Positions 9,757-19,592 are shown, counted from the stretch's first letter. The stretch: DNA of 64,000 bases from Chloracidobacterium sp. (GCA_016711345.1 JADJTD010000001.1:1550001-1614000); one strand, 5' to 3'. Notes: generated by a model not told the origin, from the letters alone. Numbers and translations: made by a program.

Positions 9757-10890
9757 TTACGGCAAGGCGTTCATGTCGGCTGTTACAGCCTTTGCGGGGC
9801 AGACCTTTTTATAGACCGCCTCCGTCGCATCGGCCATCGCGGCGAGGCCGTAATTTTCGATCGCCAGCTTATATAAGTGAGCCCCTAAAGAACTACGAAT
9901 ATCTGCATCATCCAAAAACTCGCTTATCTTGTTAGCCAGAGCAAGCGGATCTTTGACCGGCGTCAGTGCATCAGTTTCTCTTAGGAGTTCTTTTGCACCG
10001 TCGGTTGCTGTTGCAACGACCGGTATTCCGGCGGCCATCGCGTCAAGAATGGCGAGGCCAAAGCTTTCCGAATGAGAGGGCGAAACAAAAATATCAGCAG
10101 CATTTAACAGCGGCGAAATGTCATCCAGCCAATCGAGCCATATAAATCTGTCTTCGTGGCCCAAGACCTTAACGAGGCGTTTGAGTTCACGCCGGAATTT
10201 TTGATCGATGGAATTGTCCTTACCCGCAATAACGAACCGGCATTCGGGATGCCGTTTTACTATTTCGTTAGCCGCCAAAATAAAATCGCGCTGTCCTTTT
10301 AACACCAATAGCTCGCCAATCGTCACGACCAGCGGCGACTCAGCAGGGATCGAATGAAACCTGCGAAACTCTTCTGCCTGAATTTTTTTTTCTTCAGCGT
10401 TTTTTTTTACGGCATTTATGCCGTTTGGGATCAGCATCACTTTCTCAGCGGGAAAGACCCTTTCGAGCTGAACCTTCACTGCCGAAGAAACACCTATCGC
10501 CGCATCGACATTCCTCAGCGCAAATCTGTGAAACGGCTTTAACGGAAACATCACATGCCGCGTCAACACAAGCTTTGCGTTGCCCACAACTCGGCAGGCA
10601 ATACTGGCCGCCAGATAATCGCGGGCGACATGGGCATGAAGAATCTCGATCTTGTTCTTCTCAATAAATCGTGCGATCCGCTTAGCGCTGAACATACCGA
10701 ACGAGTTTCGGATCGACACATGCAAAAAGTTTTCCGGCGGGAGAAAGTCTAGTCGGCTTTGCCATTGATTGGTCGGACGCAGGGCAACAAATATTTCGTG
10801 GCCGCGCGAGGCCATCTCACGGCTGAGATCGACAAGATGCCGCTCGCCGCCGCCAAAGGTCTTTGCTGATGAAACGTATAGTATCCGCAC
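9757..10890 (-). CDS. Group 1 (GT4-like) glycosyltransferase
   Basis: I place the start at GTG 10890, giving 378 residues beginning MRILYVSSAKTFGGGERHLV. A longer open frame reaches TTG 10965, but its extra 25 residues are read through a perfect intrinsic terminator (10918-10951), so it is unlikely to be translated. The GT-B fold shows in the N-terminal glycine-rich GGGERH loop near residue 14 and in the donor-binding motif SPSHSESFGLAILDAMAAG, whose E-x7-E pattern is typical of GT4. Sugar and acceptor are not predictable. It heads the operon 10890-5147; the surface-glycan role is inferred from the family. Confidence 0.85.
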   Translation of the reverse strand: MRILYVSSAKTFGGGERHLVDLSREMASRGHEIFVALRPTNQWQSRLDFLPPENFLHVSIRNSFGMFSAKRIARFIEKNKIEILHAHVARDYLAASIACRVVGNAKLVLTRHVMFPLKPFHRFALRNVDAAIGVSSAVKVQLERVFPAEKVMLIPNGINAVKKNAEEKKIQAEEFRRFHSIPAESPLVVTIGELLVLKGQRDFILAANEIVKRHPECRFVIAGKDNSIDQKFRRELKRLVKVLGHEDRFIWLDWLDDISPLLNAADIFVSPSHSESFGLAILDAMAAGIPVVATATDGAKELLRETDALTPVKDPLALANKISEFLDDADIRSSLGAHLYKLAIENYGLAAMADATEAVYKKVCPAKAVTADMNALP

Positions 10891-10917
10891 TTGGAAAGTG
10901 TATAACGAACACGCAGA

Positions 10918-10951
10918 CAAAAAAAGGCACGCTCCTTTGAGAAGCGTGCCT
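10918..10951 (-). terminator. Intrinsic terminator of the TonB receptor gene
   Basis: On the minus strand AGGCACGCT, a nine-base loop and AGCGTGCCT form a 9-bp perfect stem (10943-10951 with 10925-10933), followed by a run of seven T (10919-10925). It begins 23 bases after the receptor stop codon at 10975 and separates the receptor from the downstream glycosyltransferase operon. It also argues against a glycosyltransferase start upstream of 10918. Confidence 0.9.
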
Positions 10952-10974
10952 GAGATTTTCGCCAAAAGCGAAAA

Positions 10975-13900
10975 CTAGAAAGTTAAACGTGCTCCGATCT
11001 GCACCTGGAAAGGCTGGCTGCCCGGAGTGTTCAATAGGTTAACTTTGCCAAAATTTGCTCCTGGCCTTTGGTCACGAGTCTGAAGGAAATTCACATTAGT
11101 AGCTCCGTCCAGACCGCAGCGGTTGTTCGCCACAGCACAGTAAAGCGTAGGTGAACCCGATGACGTGGACTGTGCAAGCTGCAGATTTGACAGAGCAAAT
11201 ACATTGAAAATCTCGCCTGAGAAGATCAGCTTCGTCGTTTCACCAAGTCCGATAGACTTCTGAGCACGAAGATCGACCTCATAGATCGAACGGTTGCGAA
11301 GGTAGTTTCTTGGCATCTCAACTCCCGGAGCAAAGTACGGTCGCTCGTTGCTTCCGTTATTATCTCCGTTAAGGTCCGATGACGCTCCAATAACCGCATT
11401 TAGCGGACTTCCAGAACGCAGGCGAATACCACTCGAAACGGTAAAGCCTCCTGGCAGATAGAATGACGGGGTCGCGGTGAAAACATGCGTGCGATCTAAT
11501 CTCGAGGCATAATACTCGCCTCTTCTGCTGAACGGATCGTCATAAAGGACGCCGCCAGAGTCACGCTCGTTATCGTCATCCGACTCATTCTTCGACCAGG
11601 TATAGAATGCATTGATCTGACCCCATTTTTTATTGATGCGTGCTCGCCAGGTAACCGCACGGTAAAGGGAGTTTGCCGTCGAGTCACGAAGCTGGATCGT
11701 TCCTAAAGTTGATACCGGACGATTAGCACGATTATAAATAGGGCGACCGACAAGATCGAAACTCGATGGTGCCGGAAGGTTGATGTCTACATTCCTTTGC
11801 AGATGTACCGTCTTGACCCACGCAAAGTCCATTCCAAAAATAAAGTCGCTCCAGAGTTCGCGCTCAAAACCGGTTCCTAACTGGTAAGAGACCGGATTTT
11901 GGAAATCCGGGGAAATACCAATGACATTCGTGTTCTGAAAGAACCCAAGTGCAGATGCAGGGCCTGTACGGGCAGCCTGTATGCGATCCGCGATCGTTTG
12001 CAATTGTGTGGGCGAAAGCGATGGAAGATTACTCAACGACAGCGTATTCAGGTTGATTCCCAGAATTGCCATCTGACGGTAAACAGTATTCGGAGCCTGG
12101 CCGGAACCAACGATCGCGACATACTGCGGGTTTGCGGCATCGAAGTTCGCCTGACTAAAGGTGGATGAGTTGAATGCACCCGGTCCAAGTTGGACTGAGA
12201 GATCACCGGCAGGATTGCGGAAATTGTTGTAAGGCGCAGCCAGAACAATGGCCGGCGTCCTTGCGTAGTAAATTCCGCTATATGCACGGATCACCGTTTT
12301 GCCGTCACCGGTGAGATCGTAGGCAAAGCCCAACCTCGGTCCCCATTGATGCTTGCTGTCCGGAATTTGAGTCGGGTCAACCGAGCGCCCTCCCAGCAAC
12401 GGAAAGGAAGCCGCTTTAATTGCGTCGATCACCGGAGTATTGTTTGCTTCAGCACTCGGATTAAACTGCTTCTCATATCGCAGGCCGAAATTGATCGTCA
12501 GCCGCTGAGTCGCTTTCCAAGAGTCCTGACCGAAAAATGACAGTTCCTGAACATCAAATGCTGCCTGTAGGTTTCCGATCTGCTGATTGAACCTTGCTTG
12601 TGAAACGTCAAAGCGGCCAAGCTTGCCGGCTGTCGTTCCTGGAGTAGCGGAAAGAGCATTCAATATGTCTCCCGTTCCGCTAAGGCCGGAGAATGTGTAA
12701 TTGCCAAACTGATTGAATCCAAAAGCCTGAGTAACCTTGATCTTGCTATACTCACCGCCGAACTTGAGCGTATGACTTCCGGTCGTAAATGTCATACTGT
12801 CCATTATCTGATAACGCTTATCATCTTGGACCGTAGGCAGGAACGTGCGGGTACCCAGTTCACCGATGTTTGATACAACACTAACCTGCTGGACGTTTGC
12901 AAGACGCGGACGTTCTTCTTTTGCCCATTGGAAGCGAGCTTCATTTATCAGTCTTGAAGAAAAGCTGCTTATAAGCTGTGCGACGATGACATTGTTCTTA
13001 TCGTTCTCGATACCATTGGTTCCCAGTGAACGGTTTGTTGTGGGATCGAGGGATGTATCACCGGTCGAAACACCGTTCAAGGCTTCGTTTTTGCTGTAGT
13101 TGTAGCGGACGTTAAAACGATTTGCACCATTGATGTCCCAATCGACCTTTCCCAGAAAAGCTCTTGCGTCATTTGTTTGATCGTAACCGGTTTGCTCTGC
13201 TTTATATGTGTTGAATGGTTCCGTCTGAGCTACGGTAGGTACAAAATTAACAAGCGTTGTCTGAGCGACTGCTCGGCGTACTGAAAGTTCCTGCTGTTCG
13301 TAAGCCGTAAAAAAGAACAATTTTTCCTTTACGATCGGACCGCCGACCGAACCGCCGAACTGCGTTTGGGTAGGAGCAATGATCAATGGGATATTGAGTG
13401 CATTGAGTTTCTGCTCCCTTAGTGCATCAGTAAATTCGTTGCCCAGAGCTAAGTCTTCAGGCCTCCAAAGAAGAAATGCCGATCCTCTAAAGTCGTTTCC
13501 GCCAGACTTAGTAACCGCATTTACGATACCGCCTGAGCTGCGGCCATATTCTGCTGAGTAACCTGAGGCCACGACCTGAAACTCTTGGATCGATTCCTGG
13601 GGAAGCGTAAATGCGGAATTCGACCGTTCGCCGCCGCGGATTCCGCCGAAGAACGGTTGGTTAAAATCAACACCATCCACGTTCACATTTGAGTTAATGC
13701 CGCGCTGTCCGGCAAGCGAGATCTGTCCACGGGTCGTATCCGAAACCAGCGCACTCGGTGTTCCGGCGACGAGATCCTGGAAACGGCGTCCATTGATCGG
13801 AAGATTTTGGATCGCGTCGCTGTCCTGAACGGCGTCAAAATTGCTGGTGGTGGTCTGTATGCCTTCAGCAGTGACCTGAACCACAGCAGAAACATTGCCG

Positions 13901-14241
13901 ACGGCGAGCGAAACGTTGGCGTCAGTCGTTCGTCCAACCTGCACCTCGATCTCGAGAGTGCTGTCGCCGAATGACGATGCCGTGGTCTTGAGCGTATATG
14001 AACCCGGCCGCAATAAGACAAACGTATGCAGCCCGTCATCGCCGGTAGTCGCCGATTGCGATTGATTTGTTGCTTTATTGGTTAGCGTAAGTGCTGCACC
14101 TTTGACAATGGCCCCCGTTGAATCGGTGACCGTTACGCTGATGCTCCCCGTGCCGCCTGACTGTGCAAAAGCACCGCCGACGCACGCCAGGATCGAGACC
14201 AGCATTATCGATAGAAACCTAGCAAAAATATTCTTAGTCAT
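10975..14241 (-). CDS. Oar-like TonB-dependent receptor with carboxypeptidase-regulatory N-domain
   Basis: Chosen start is ATG 14241, with GAGG ten bases upstream; ATG 14256 is also in frame. That gives 1088 residues. A signal peptide (MTKNIFARFLSIMLVSILACVGGAFAQ) precedes a carboxypeptidase-D regulatory-like domain (GSISVTVTDSTGAIVKGAAL through SYTLKTTASSFG). Next comes a plug (DAIQNLPINGRRFQDLVAG; GGIVNAVTKSGGNDFRG) and a large 22-strand-type barrel ending in phenylalanine (VQIGARLTF). This is the Oar/OmpA-related receptor class that is greatly expanded in acidobacteria and imports large substrates, perhaps peptides or glycans, with TonB energy. The substrate is unknown. The gene is single, closed by its own terminator, and divergent from the PilZ-like gene across a 600-bp spacer. 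Confidence 0.93.
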   Translation of the reverse strand: MTKNIFARFLSIMLVSILACVGGAFAQSGGTGSISVTVTDSTGAIVKGAALTLTNKATNQSQSATTGDDGLHTFVLLRPGSYTLKTTASSFGDSTLEIEVQVGRTTDANVSLAVGNVSAVVQVTAEGIQTTTSNFDAVQDSDAIQNLPINGRRFQDLVAGTPSALVSDTTRGQISLAGQRGINSNVNVDGVDFNQPFFGGIRGGERSNSAFTLPQESIQEFQVVASGYSAEYGRSSGGIVNAVTKSGGNDFRGSAFLLWRPEDLALGNEFTDALREQKLNALNIPLIIAPTQTQFGGSVGGPIVKEKLFFFTAYEQQELSVRRAVAQTTLVNFVPTVAQTEPFNTYKAEQTGYDQTNDARAFLGKVDWDINGANRFNVRYNYSKNEALNGVSTGDTSLDPTTNRSLGTNGIENDKNNVIVAQLISSFSSRLINEARFQWAKEERPRLANVQQVSVVSNIGELGTRTFLPTVQDDKRYQIMDSMTFTTGSHTLKFGGEYSKIKVTQAFGFNQFGNYTFSGLSGTGDILNALSATPGTTAGKLGRFDVSQARFNQQIGNLQAAFDVQELSFFGQDSWKATQRLTINFGLRYEKQFNPSAEANNTPVIDAIKAASFPLLGGRSVDPTQIPDSKHQWGPRLGFAYDLTGDGKTVIRAYSGIYYARTPAIVLAAPYNNFRNPAGDLSVQLGPGAFNSSTFSQANFDAANPQYVAIVGSGQAPNTVYRQMAILGINLNTLSLSNLPSLSPTQLQTIADRIQAARTGPASALGFFQNTNVIGISPDFQNPVSYQLGTGFERELWSDFIFGMDFAWVKTVHLQRNVDINLPAPSSFDLVGRPIYNRANRPVSTLGTIQLRDSTANSLYRAVTWRARINKKWGQINAFYTWSKNESDDDNERDSGGVLYDDPFSRRGEYYASRLDRTHVFTATPSFYLPGGFTVSSGIRLRSGSPLNAVIGASSDLNGDNNGSNERPYFAPGVEMPRNYLRNRSIYEVDLRAQKSIGLGETTKLIFSGEIFNVFALSNLQLAQSTSSGSPTLYCAVANNRCGLDGATNVNFLQTRDQRPGANFGKVNLLNTPGSQPFQVQIGARLTF

Positions 14242-14256
14242 TCTTTTTGACCTCAT

Positions 14257-14839
14257 AATTATGGTTGAATTTTTAGCATTCCTGCTCTCATTGCACCTTT
14301 ATTTAGTGCTTAATCTTTTAGTTTTTGGATTTTTATTTTACTTTTTGGATTTTTACGGTAACAAGATATTCTTTCTTTTCCCAAAACGCAAGCCTCGTCA
14401 CAACGGTTTGTCGCTGTGAAACCGCTTTATTTACTGGTCGTTCCAAAATGCAGCTCAATTCGAATCACTATATTGCCCTCGGAACAAAATACCGGACGCT
14501 GCTTGTAAAGATAATTAGGCAAATTGAGTTCCGCAATTTGGCTTCATATTTCAGATTATCCTTGTCGCATTACATTTATGTGAACTCTGTAATATTTGAA
14601 CTGGGACCGACAACTTAAACATGGGCTTTGAATGCAACCTTTATTGATCAAACGGCGTTTAAGTTAGTGACTTTTCCGATAAAGGCGAATGTTTTTACTA
14701 ATTCAGAACTGATTTTTGCAGAGGAAAATTTGAATACTTGACTTTTTTGTAAAACTGATCTAAATTGTTCAAGCATTTTTGTCAGGAAAGTTTAGAGATC
14801 GTGAAAAGGTGCATTTATACTAAGAATAAGGGGGAAATA
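14257..14839. other. Divergent intergenic region, AT-rich
   Basis: About 580 bases between the receptor (minus) and the PilZ-like gene (plus). I see no convincing gene. Two near-identical copies of TTTTTGGATTTTTA lie 20 bases apart near 14322 and 14342. A good sigma-70 promoter for the plus gene is annotated separately at 14738. The rest is AT-rich and presumably regulatory. Confidence 0.6.
14738..14766 (+). promoter_or_regulatory. Sigma-70-type promoter for the PilZ-like gene
   Basis: TTGACT (14738-14743), a 17-base spacer and TAAATT (14761-14766). Both boxes are close to consensus and the spacing is ideal. Transcription would start near 14773, leaving a leader of about 67 bases before the GGGGGAA ribosome site and ATG 14840. 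Confidence 0.7.
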
Positions 14840-15241
14840 ATGGCAGACATAGGATATTCTACAGCAACATACAAATCGCCATTGCAGCATCGCATTACAG
14901 CGAGCATGCCGGTTCAGGCAAGTTGGGTTGACGCAGAAACGGGTCAGCGAGTACGTGTGGAAGGTTTAACGGAGAATGTTGGGGAAACCAGCGCTCTGGT
15001 AAATCTCGAGACCTTACCGCCCGTCGGTTCCCAAGTCCGATTAAAAATAATGGAAGAGGGTAAATCGATAATTGAAGTGACAACTCAGGTCATCCGGGTC
15101 GAACGCGACCCAAGTAAACCGATGGCCGCTCTTTCCGTTTTGGAAAACATGAAGAAATGGAAATCAACGGCTTTAACTGCTGCGCAGAAGTGGGTGACGA
15201 GGCATTGGCAACTTAACTACGAGGAAGAATGGGCTAATTAA
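14840..15241 (+). CDS. PilZ-like domain protein (degenerate c-di-GMP motif)
   Basis: Start ATG 14840, chosen for the strong ribosome site GGGGGAA seven bases upstream; 133 residues. The fold resembles PilZ: an N-terminal QHRITASMPVQASWVD strand, the loop GLTENVGETSALVNLE, then PPVGSQVRLKI and alternating strands to about residue 100, with a basic/aromatic tail. The two hallmark motifs (RxxxR and D/NxSxxG) are not intact: only one arginine is kept, and NVGETSA replaces NxSxxG. The protein may therefore have lost c-di-GMP binding and act as a structural PilZ relative. Monocistronic: its own promoter lies upstream and a perfect terminator follows 23 bases after the stop. Confidence 0.55.
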   Translation: MADIGYSTATYKSPLQHRITASMPVQASWVDAETGQRVRVEGLTENVGETSALVNLETLPPVGSQVRLKIMEEGKSIIEVTTQVIRVERDPSKPMAALSVLENMKKWKSTALTAAQKWVTRHWQLNYEEEWAN

Positions 15242-15264
15242 TAAAGCTTCCTTTGTAACAATAG

Positions 15265-15300
15265 AAAGAGCGGGAAACCTACATAGGTTTCCCGCTCTTT
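15265..15300. terminator. Perfect 17-bp bidirectional terminator
   Basis: AAAGAGCGGGAAACCTA and its exact complement (15265-15281 and 15284-15300) enclose a two-base loop CA. T-rich sequence follows on the plus side and A-rich sequence precedes it, so it can end both the PilZ-like gene (plus) and the convergent secreted-protein gene (minus). Confidence 0.92.
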
Positions 15301-15323
15301 TATTTCCAAATTGCTCTTAGGCC

Positions 15324-17267
15324 TTAGTTAGCTGACGCACAAGGATTCGAGCTGGTCGAGATCACGCGTGCACACGGCGAAGGCGTTGACGATCGCGGTC
15401 CCTGTATAAGCACGTTACCCGGAGCTCCTGTCTTGAAAAAGCCCACCGTTCCATACATAGTTGCAGGCGGTTTATCGGCATCAAAACGGAAATTGTACAT
15501 CGTGCCCCAGCGGATCGCATTTGCGTTTGCATTTACGAGTGCTGTTTGCGTGGCCCATTCGATCTTTCCTGGAGTCTGAGTAGTCGTCCATGGAGTTGAC
15601 GCAAAGCCCGCACTTCCGGCCGTACCATCACCTGACCATCCCGGGTGCTGAGGCGGAGCGTAGAAGCCAACATTAGTAATGTTAACGCCGGTACCGATAG
15701 GAACCCTGAAGGATTGTATACCGCGATCGAGGTTCTGGTTGTAGATAGCATATTCGTAATGCCATACGTTCGGTGCCGTTTGCGTAACCTTATAGGAGAC
15801 TCGGGCGAAACCATCTATTCCGCGTTCCGGCTCAACCGTAACATGCGTCGCTCCAGGCCATGCCTGAATTGCAGGCTGCATACGTACAGTTGATCCGGCC
15901 GCTGAGAAGCTAAAGCTAGTGGTACCCGAAACATTGTACTGACGATATGAAGCGTTGTTGTTCATATTGCACTGGCCCGGATTGTTCTGGCACCAGACAT
16001 ATTCATGCGGGGTGACATACTGTGCTTCAGCAAAATATGTAGCTCCCGGATTCAGCGTTGTGTTCAGGTCCGAAATGTTCACGAGAATCCTATGCGAAGG
16101 GCCGGTATGGCTGTGGCCGCTATGATCGTTATTTGGAGTAATACTATCATTTCGAGGATATGCACCGGTAAACGGATTGATCCATGCTTTCGATCCGAGA
16201 CTCGGACCAGAGTTTAGGCTTGCGCTGTAAGGATCCGAACAACCCGAACCAAGCGTAGTGCCACCGGTTGAGTTACAACCGAGGTTGCACAAATTCTGCT
16301 GCAAGGCCGTAAATGCATGTTTTACGCTGCCCTGACCGATCTGCTCGAAACGTTCGTTGTTTGAAGCACCACCGCTCATACGGTAAATATTCTGCGGAAT
16401 GACTGGGTGGTCATTGGACGGATTAGCAAACCAGTTAAGAGGAATCGTACCGAAGTTGCAGGAATCCGTTCCAACGGCAAGTCCAACCTGTCCATTGGAA
16501 CTACTTCCAAACTGAGCCAAGCCTGAAAGGTCGCCAACGACGACATCCGGTCCCGGAACAGATCCGGCATCCGGACGATTCATCGGCGGAAGGCTGGTTT
16601 GTGTTGCCTCACCGTCATTCATCAAAACTGTTTCGACCGTTCTCATCGACGTATTGGCCGAGAGGGTTCCGACAACTGCACCGGCATCTGCCTGACGGCC
16701 AAGCTGAGCCGCGAATTCCGGCGAGATCAGCAGTCTCGCATTTTCAATGCCGAGAACACGCTGGTTTGCATCGAAATTCCACTCCTGCCCTTCGATATTG
16801 AAGTAGGTGAATCCTGTCTTCTTATCGCGAACGGCCATTTCATAGTCTCCGCCCCATGCCAAGTACTCGATGACGAGCTGGCGATATGAAGCTCTCAATG
16901 AAGCGGGAATGTTTGCGTTGCCTCGCGGGTTGATCTCCATTGAACTTGGGATCGGGCCGCGCAATTCACCGTTCAAAACAAGGATCGCAAAGAAGGTGTC
17001 CTGAACCGCTTCGAAACTTAGAGTGGCCATTCGAGCCGAGTCTCCAGTTCCGTTCAGACGATTCAGATCCAGTTCCATCGTGACGTTTCCGTTACCCACG
17101 ATCATCTTTTCGAGTGTTCCGCTATCTGCGTTCCGGGCCGTGTCGGCCCCAAAAAGATCGAATGAAGAAGCGCGTAAAGAAACGCTGAATACAACACCGA
17201 TCAATAAACAAAATGCCAACAACGACGAAACGATTCGAAACCGGCCGTCCTGCAATTTCTTATTCAT
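15324..17267 (-). CDS. Large secreted protein of unknown function
   Basis: Start taken at ATG 17267, where AAGGA lies just upstream; a longer frame to 17333 lacks support. 647 residues. A basic N-terminus and hydrophobic stretch (RIVSSLLAFCLLIGVVFSVS) look like a signal peptide or anchor. The mature part is Gly/Asn/Ser-rich with scattered cysteines in pairs (NLCNLGC, WCQNNPGQC), a histidine-rich piece (NNDHSGHSHTGPSHR near residue 390) and a beta-rich C-terminal half ending ISTSSNPCASAN. I recognise no catalytic motif or named family. The His cluster could bind metal, but that is a guess. The 287-base spacer to the divergent Fe-S gene should hold both promoters. Confidence 0.75.
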   Translation of the reverse strand: MNKKLQDGRFRIVSSLLAFCLLIGVVFSVSLRASSFDLFGADTARNADSGTLEKMIVGNGNVTMELDLNRLNGTGDSARMATLSFEAVQDTFFAILVLNGELRGPIPSSMEINPRGNANIPASLRASYRQLVIEYLAWGGDYEMAVRDKKTGFTYFNIEGQEWNFDANQRVLGIENARLLISPEFAAQLGRQADAGAVVGTLSANTSMRTVETVLMNDGEATQTSLPPMNRPDAGSVPGPDVVVGDLSGLAQFGSSSNGQVGLAVGTDSCNFGTIPLNWFANPSNDHPVIPQNIYRMSGGASNNERFEQIGQGSVKHAFTALQQNLCNLGCNSTGGTTLGSGCSDPYSASLNSGPSLGSKAWINPFTGAYPRNDSITPNNDHSGHSHTGPSHRILVNISDLNTTLNPGATYFAEAQYVTPHEYVWCQNNPGQCNMNNNASYRQYNVSGTTSFSFSAAGSTVRMQPAIQAWPGATHVTVEPERGIDGFARVSYKVTQTAPNVWHYEYAIYNQNLDRGIQSFRVPIGTGVNITNVGFYAPPQHPGWSGDGTAGSAGFASTPWTTTQTPGKIEWATQTALVNANANAIRWGTMYNFRFDADKPPATMYGTVGFFKTGAPGNVLIQGPRSSTPSPCARVISTSSNPCASAN

Positions 17268-17554
17268 CTTCCTTTTAACTCCTGATGTAGATTTAATAAG
17301 CGGCAAAAGCACCGCTAAAATGACAACTATCAAAATACCAAATTTTATGTCGGAGGTTACAAAATAATGTAGCCCGAATTCTAAATAAAGTCAACCAAAG
17401 ATTCTCGTGCCTAGCGGCCATTCACACACCTTAATTTATAGAAACTATTAATTCCATTTGCGTTCCGCTCGAAATACTTCGAAATCGCTCAATTATTGGA
17501 AAAAATCATATTTTGTGTGGTTTAATCAAAATTAGTGAAATCTGACATTAAGTT

Positions 17555-19468
17555 ATGAGAAGTGGTTGCGAAAGCAAGGAAATACCGGCTAAAAGGTCAA
17601 TCGAGCTGCCCGTTCTGCCAAATACAGGCTCTCCAAATGGCGGAATGAAACACTCGAAGACCCGCATTTGGCGTGCGGTTTCGCTTAGTGTTCTCACGCT
17701 GCTGATGATCGTCCATTACATTCAATGGAGCATCATGGGCACGACGATCTCTCCGATTGAGCCTTCCGAAGCGGCATTTACGCTGCAAAACGGATACGTT
17801 AATGCCGGATTTATCTTCTTTACCCTCGCCATATTGGCTACGCTTATTTTCGGCCGTTTTGTCTGCGGATGGGGCTGTCATATCGTTGCGTTGCAGGATT
17901 TTTGCGCTTGGCTGCTGAATAAATTTGGGCTTAAACCGAGGCCTTTTCGTTCGCGGTTATTGGTTTTTGTTCCGCTGATCGCGGCGCTGTATATGTTTGC
18001 CTGGCCAACGGCGGCTAAATTTCTTTACGGCCCTAAGAACCAGCCGCTTATTCCGGAATTCACGAACCATCTCATTACCACCGAGTTTTGGGCGACTTTT
18101 CCCCCGTTTTGGATCGCGGTTCCTTTTCTTTTCATCTGCGGATTTATGACCGTGTATTTCCTGGGATCAAAAGGTTTCTGCACCTACGGCTGTCCCTACG
18201 GCGGTATTTTTGTATTGGCTGACAAGGTCGCTCCCGTCAGGATTCGCGTCAATGACAACTGCAACGAATGCGGCCATTGCACTGCCGCCTGCACTTCGAA
18301 CGTCAACGTGGCGGCAGAGGTGAAAAAGTACGGAATGGTAATCGATCCGGGCTGTATGAAGCACATGGACTGCATCAGCGTTTGCCCGAACGACGCCCTA
18401 TATCTGGGCGTCGGACAACCTGCGGTCGCCGGCGGCAGAAACCCGAGCGGTAGCGAGGGTGGCTCTTCGACAAAGAAAAACCACCAGCTAACTTGGCCCG
18501 AAGAGATATTTGCCGCTATTGTCTTTGCCGCTAGTTACTTTGCCATATGGAATGTGTATCAGATCGTACCGATGCTGATGGCGCTCGGAATTGCAGCAGT
18601 TACAACCTATCTCGCCGTGCGCTCGTTAAAGATCTTCACGTCCAAGGACCTTACATTTTATCGTTCTAGCCTAAGATCGGCCGGAACGATCAAGCTTGCA
18701 GGATGGGCATTTTTAGGCTTCTCGACACTTTGGATCGGCATTAATGCCCACAGCGGTTGGATTCGCTACCACGAACGCGAAGGAACTCGCGGCTATGAAA
18801 GCGTTAATATCCCCGACGAGCTTGCTCTCGCGCAGGCAAATCCAAAACAGTGGCTCAGTGCCGACGACGAAAAGAACATCGCATACGGAAAACGCTATTT
18901 TTACAAGGCGTTTGACAACGGCTTTTTGGTAAATGACACGCTGCTGCCAAAGCTCGCGTGGCTCGAATACCTCTCAGGCAACACCGATCAGGGCATCAAG
19001 CTGCTTGCCCTCGCAGCAAAGCATCAGGAAGGCCGTCCAAAGGCCCTGAGCCTCTATTATCGCGGAGCGATATTAAACCGCCTTGGCCGTTACAACGACG
19101 CTCTCACAAACCTCGACGAGGCAATTGCAACAGCTCCTGAACTCGTCACAGCCCTAGAGGAACGCGGCGTATCCCTTTGGCAGCTTGGCAAACGGCAGGA
19201 AGCCGTTAAGACGTGGACGGATGCCGTCGAAAGCAACAAAGGTATCGTTCTCGCAAATTATATGCTCGCCGGTGCCGCCGAGATCGTTGGCGATGCCGAT
19301 GCGAAAGCCGCCTACGAAAAGCAAGCGGAGCAACACACTCCCAAAGACCCATTTTTCCACTGGATGGTCGCCCTCCGCCTCCAAAACGTCGGCATGACCT
19401 CAATAGCCGAAAAACACTTCCAAATCGCAACCCAACTAGACCCCAAATTCCGCGATCTACGGAACTAG
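17555..19468 (+). CDS. NapH/CcoG-like Fe-S membrane protein fused to C-terminal TPR domain
   Basis: 637 residues from ATG 17555 (no ribosome site visible; ATG 17645 is an alternative). Several membrane helices carry the redox signatures FGRFVCGWGCHIVALQDFC (about residues 104-122) and GFCTYGCPYGGIF (about 207-219). Two ferredoxin-like clusters follow: CNECGHCTAACTSN near 236 and CMKHMDCISVCPNDAL near 268, the second shifted from the classic spacing. Two more helices come next, then at least three TPR repeats (residues about 450-637). NapH/RdxA/CcoG-type proteins move electrons from the quinol pool or assist oxidase copper or nitrate-reductase chemistry. The TPR tail suggests docking of a periplasmic partner. 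A linker at 18436-18465 appears to contain an inserted repeat. Confidence 0.8.
   Translation: MRSGCESKEIPAKRSIELPVLPNTGSPNGGMKHSKTRIWRAVSLSVLTLLMIVHYIQWSIMGTTISPIEPSEAAFTLQNGYVNAGFIFFTLAILATLIFGRFVCGWGCHIVALQDFCAWLLNKFGLKPRPFRSRLLVFVPLIAALYMFAWPTAAKFLYGPKNQPLIPEFTNHLITTEFWATFPPFWIAVPFLFICGFMTVYFLGSKGFCTYGCPYGGIFVLADKVAPVRIRVNDNCNECGHCTAACTSNVNVAAEVKKYGMVIDPGCMKHMDCISVCPNDALYLGVGQPAVAGGRNPSGSEGGSSTKKNHQLTWPEEIFAAIVFAASYFAIWNVYQIVPMLMALGIAAVTTYLAVRSLKIFTSKDLTFYRSSLRSAGTIKLAGWAFLGFSTLWIGINAHSGWIRYHEREGTRGYESVNIPDELALAQANPKQWLSADDEKNIAYGKRYFYKAFDNGFLVNDTLLPKLAWLEYLSGNTDQGIKLLALAAKHQEGRPKALSLYYRGAILNRLGRYNDALTNLDEAIATAPELVTALEERGVSLWQLGKRQEAVKTWTDAVESNKGIVLANYMLAGAAEIVGDADAKAAYEKQAEQHTPKDPFFHWMVALRLQNVGMTSIAEKHFQIATQLDPKFRDLRN
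18436..18465 (+). repeat. Intragenic copy of a short dispersed repeat
   Basis: The stretch starting CAGAAACCCGAGCGGTAGCG inside the Fe-S/TPR gene encodes the linker RNPSGSEGGSS. It resembles the complement of 55006-55034 (CAGAACCGGGAGCGATAGCG), which is intergenic. Two copies with a shared core suggest a small mobile or amplified repeat that landed in frame within a loop after the ferredoxin domain. Confidence 0.4.
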
Positions 19469-19515
19469 TTCACTGCGTGTCGTTGAGATAGACATTGCCG
19501 ACTGCTCGTTTTATT

Positions 19516-19592
19516 CACCACAGAGTTCACAGAGGGCACAGAGGTTTTTTAAATTCTCCGTGCTCTCTGTGTGCTCTGTGTGCTCTGTGGTA
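19516..19592. repeat. CACAGAG-type hairpin repeat
   Basis: The left arm CACCACAGAGTTCACAGAGG (continuing to 19544) and the right arm (19558-19592, built of CTCTGTGTGCTCTGTG units) are imperfect complements around a T/A-rich loop. Intergenic repeats of this type (ACCACAGAGxxACAGAG) are common in environmental Gram-negative genomes. It abuts the methylase relic. Confidence 0.75.

Noticed and set aside
10891..10965. N-terminal extension of the glycosyltransferase
   Set aside because: It would be translated through a perfect terminator and lacks homology; GTG 10890 begins the conserved fold.
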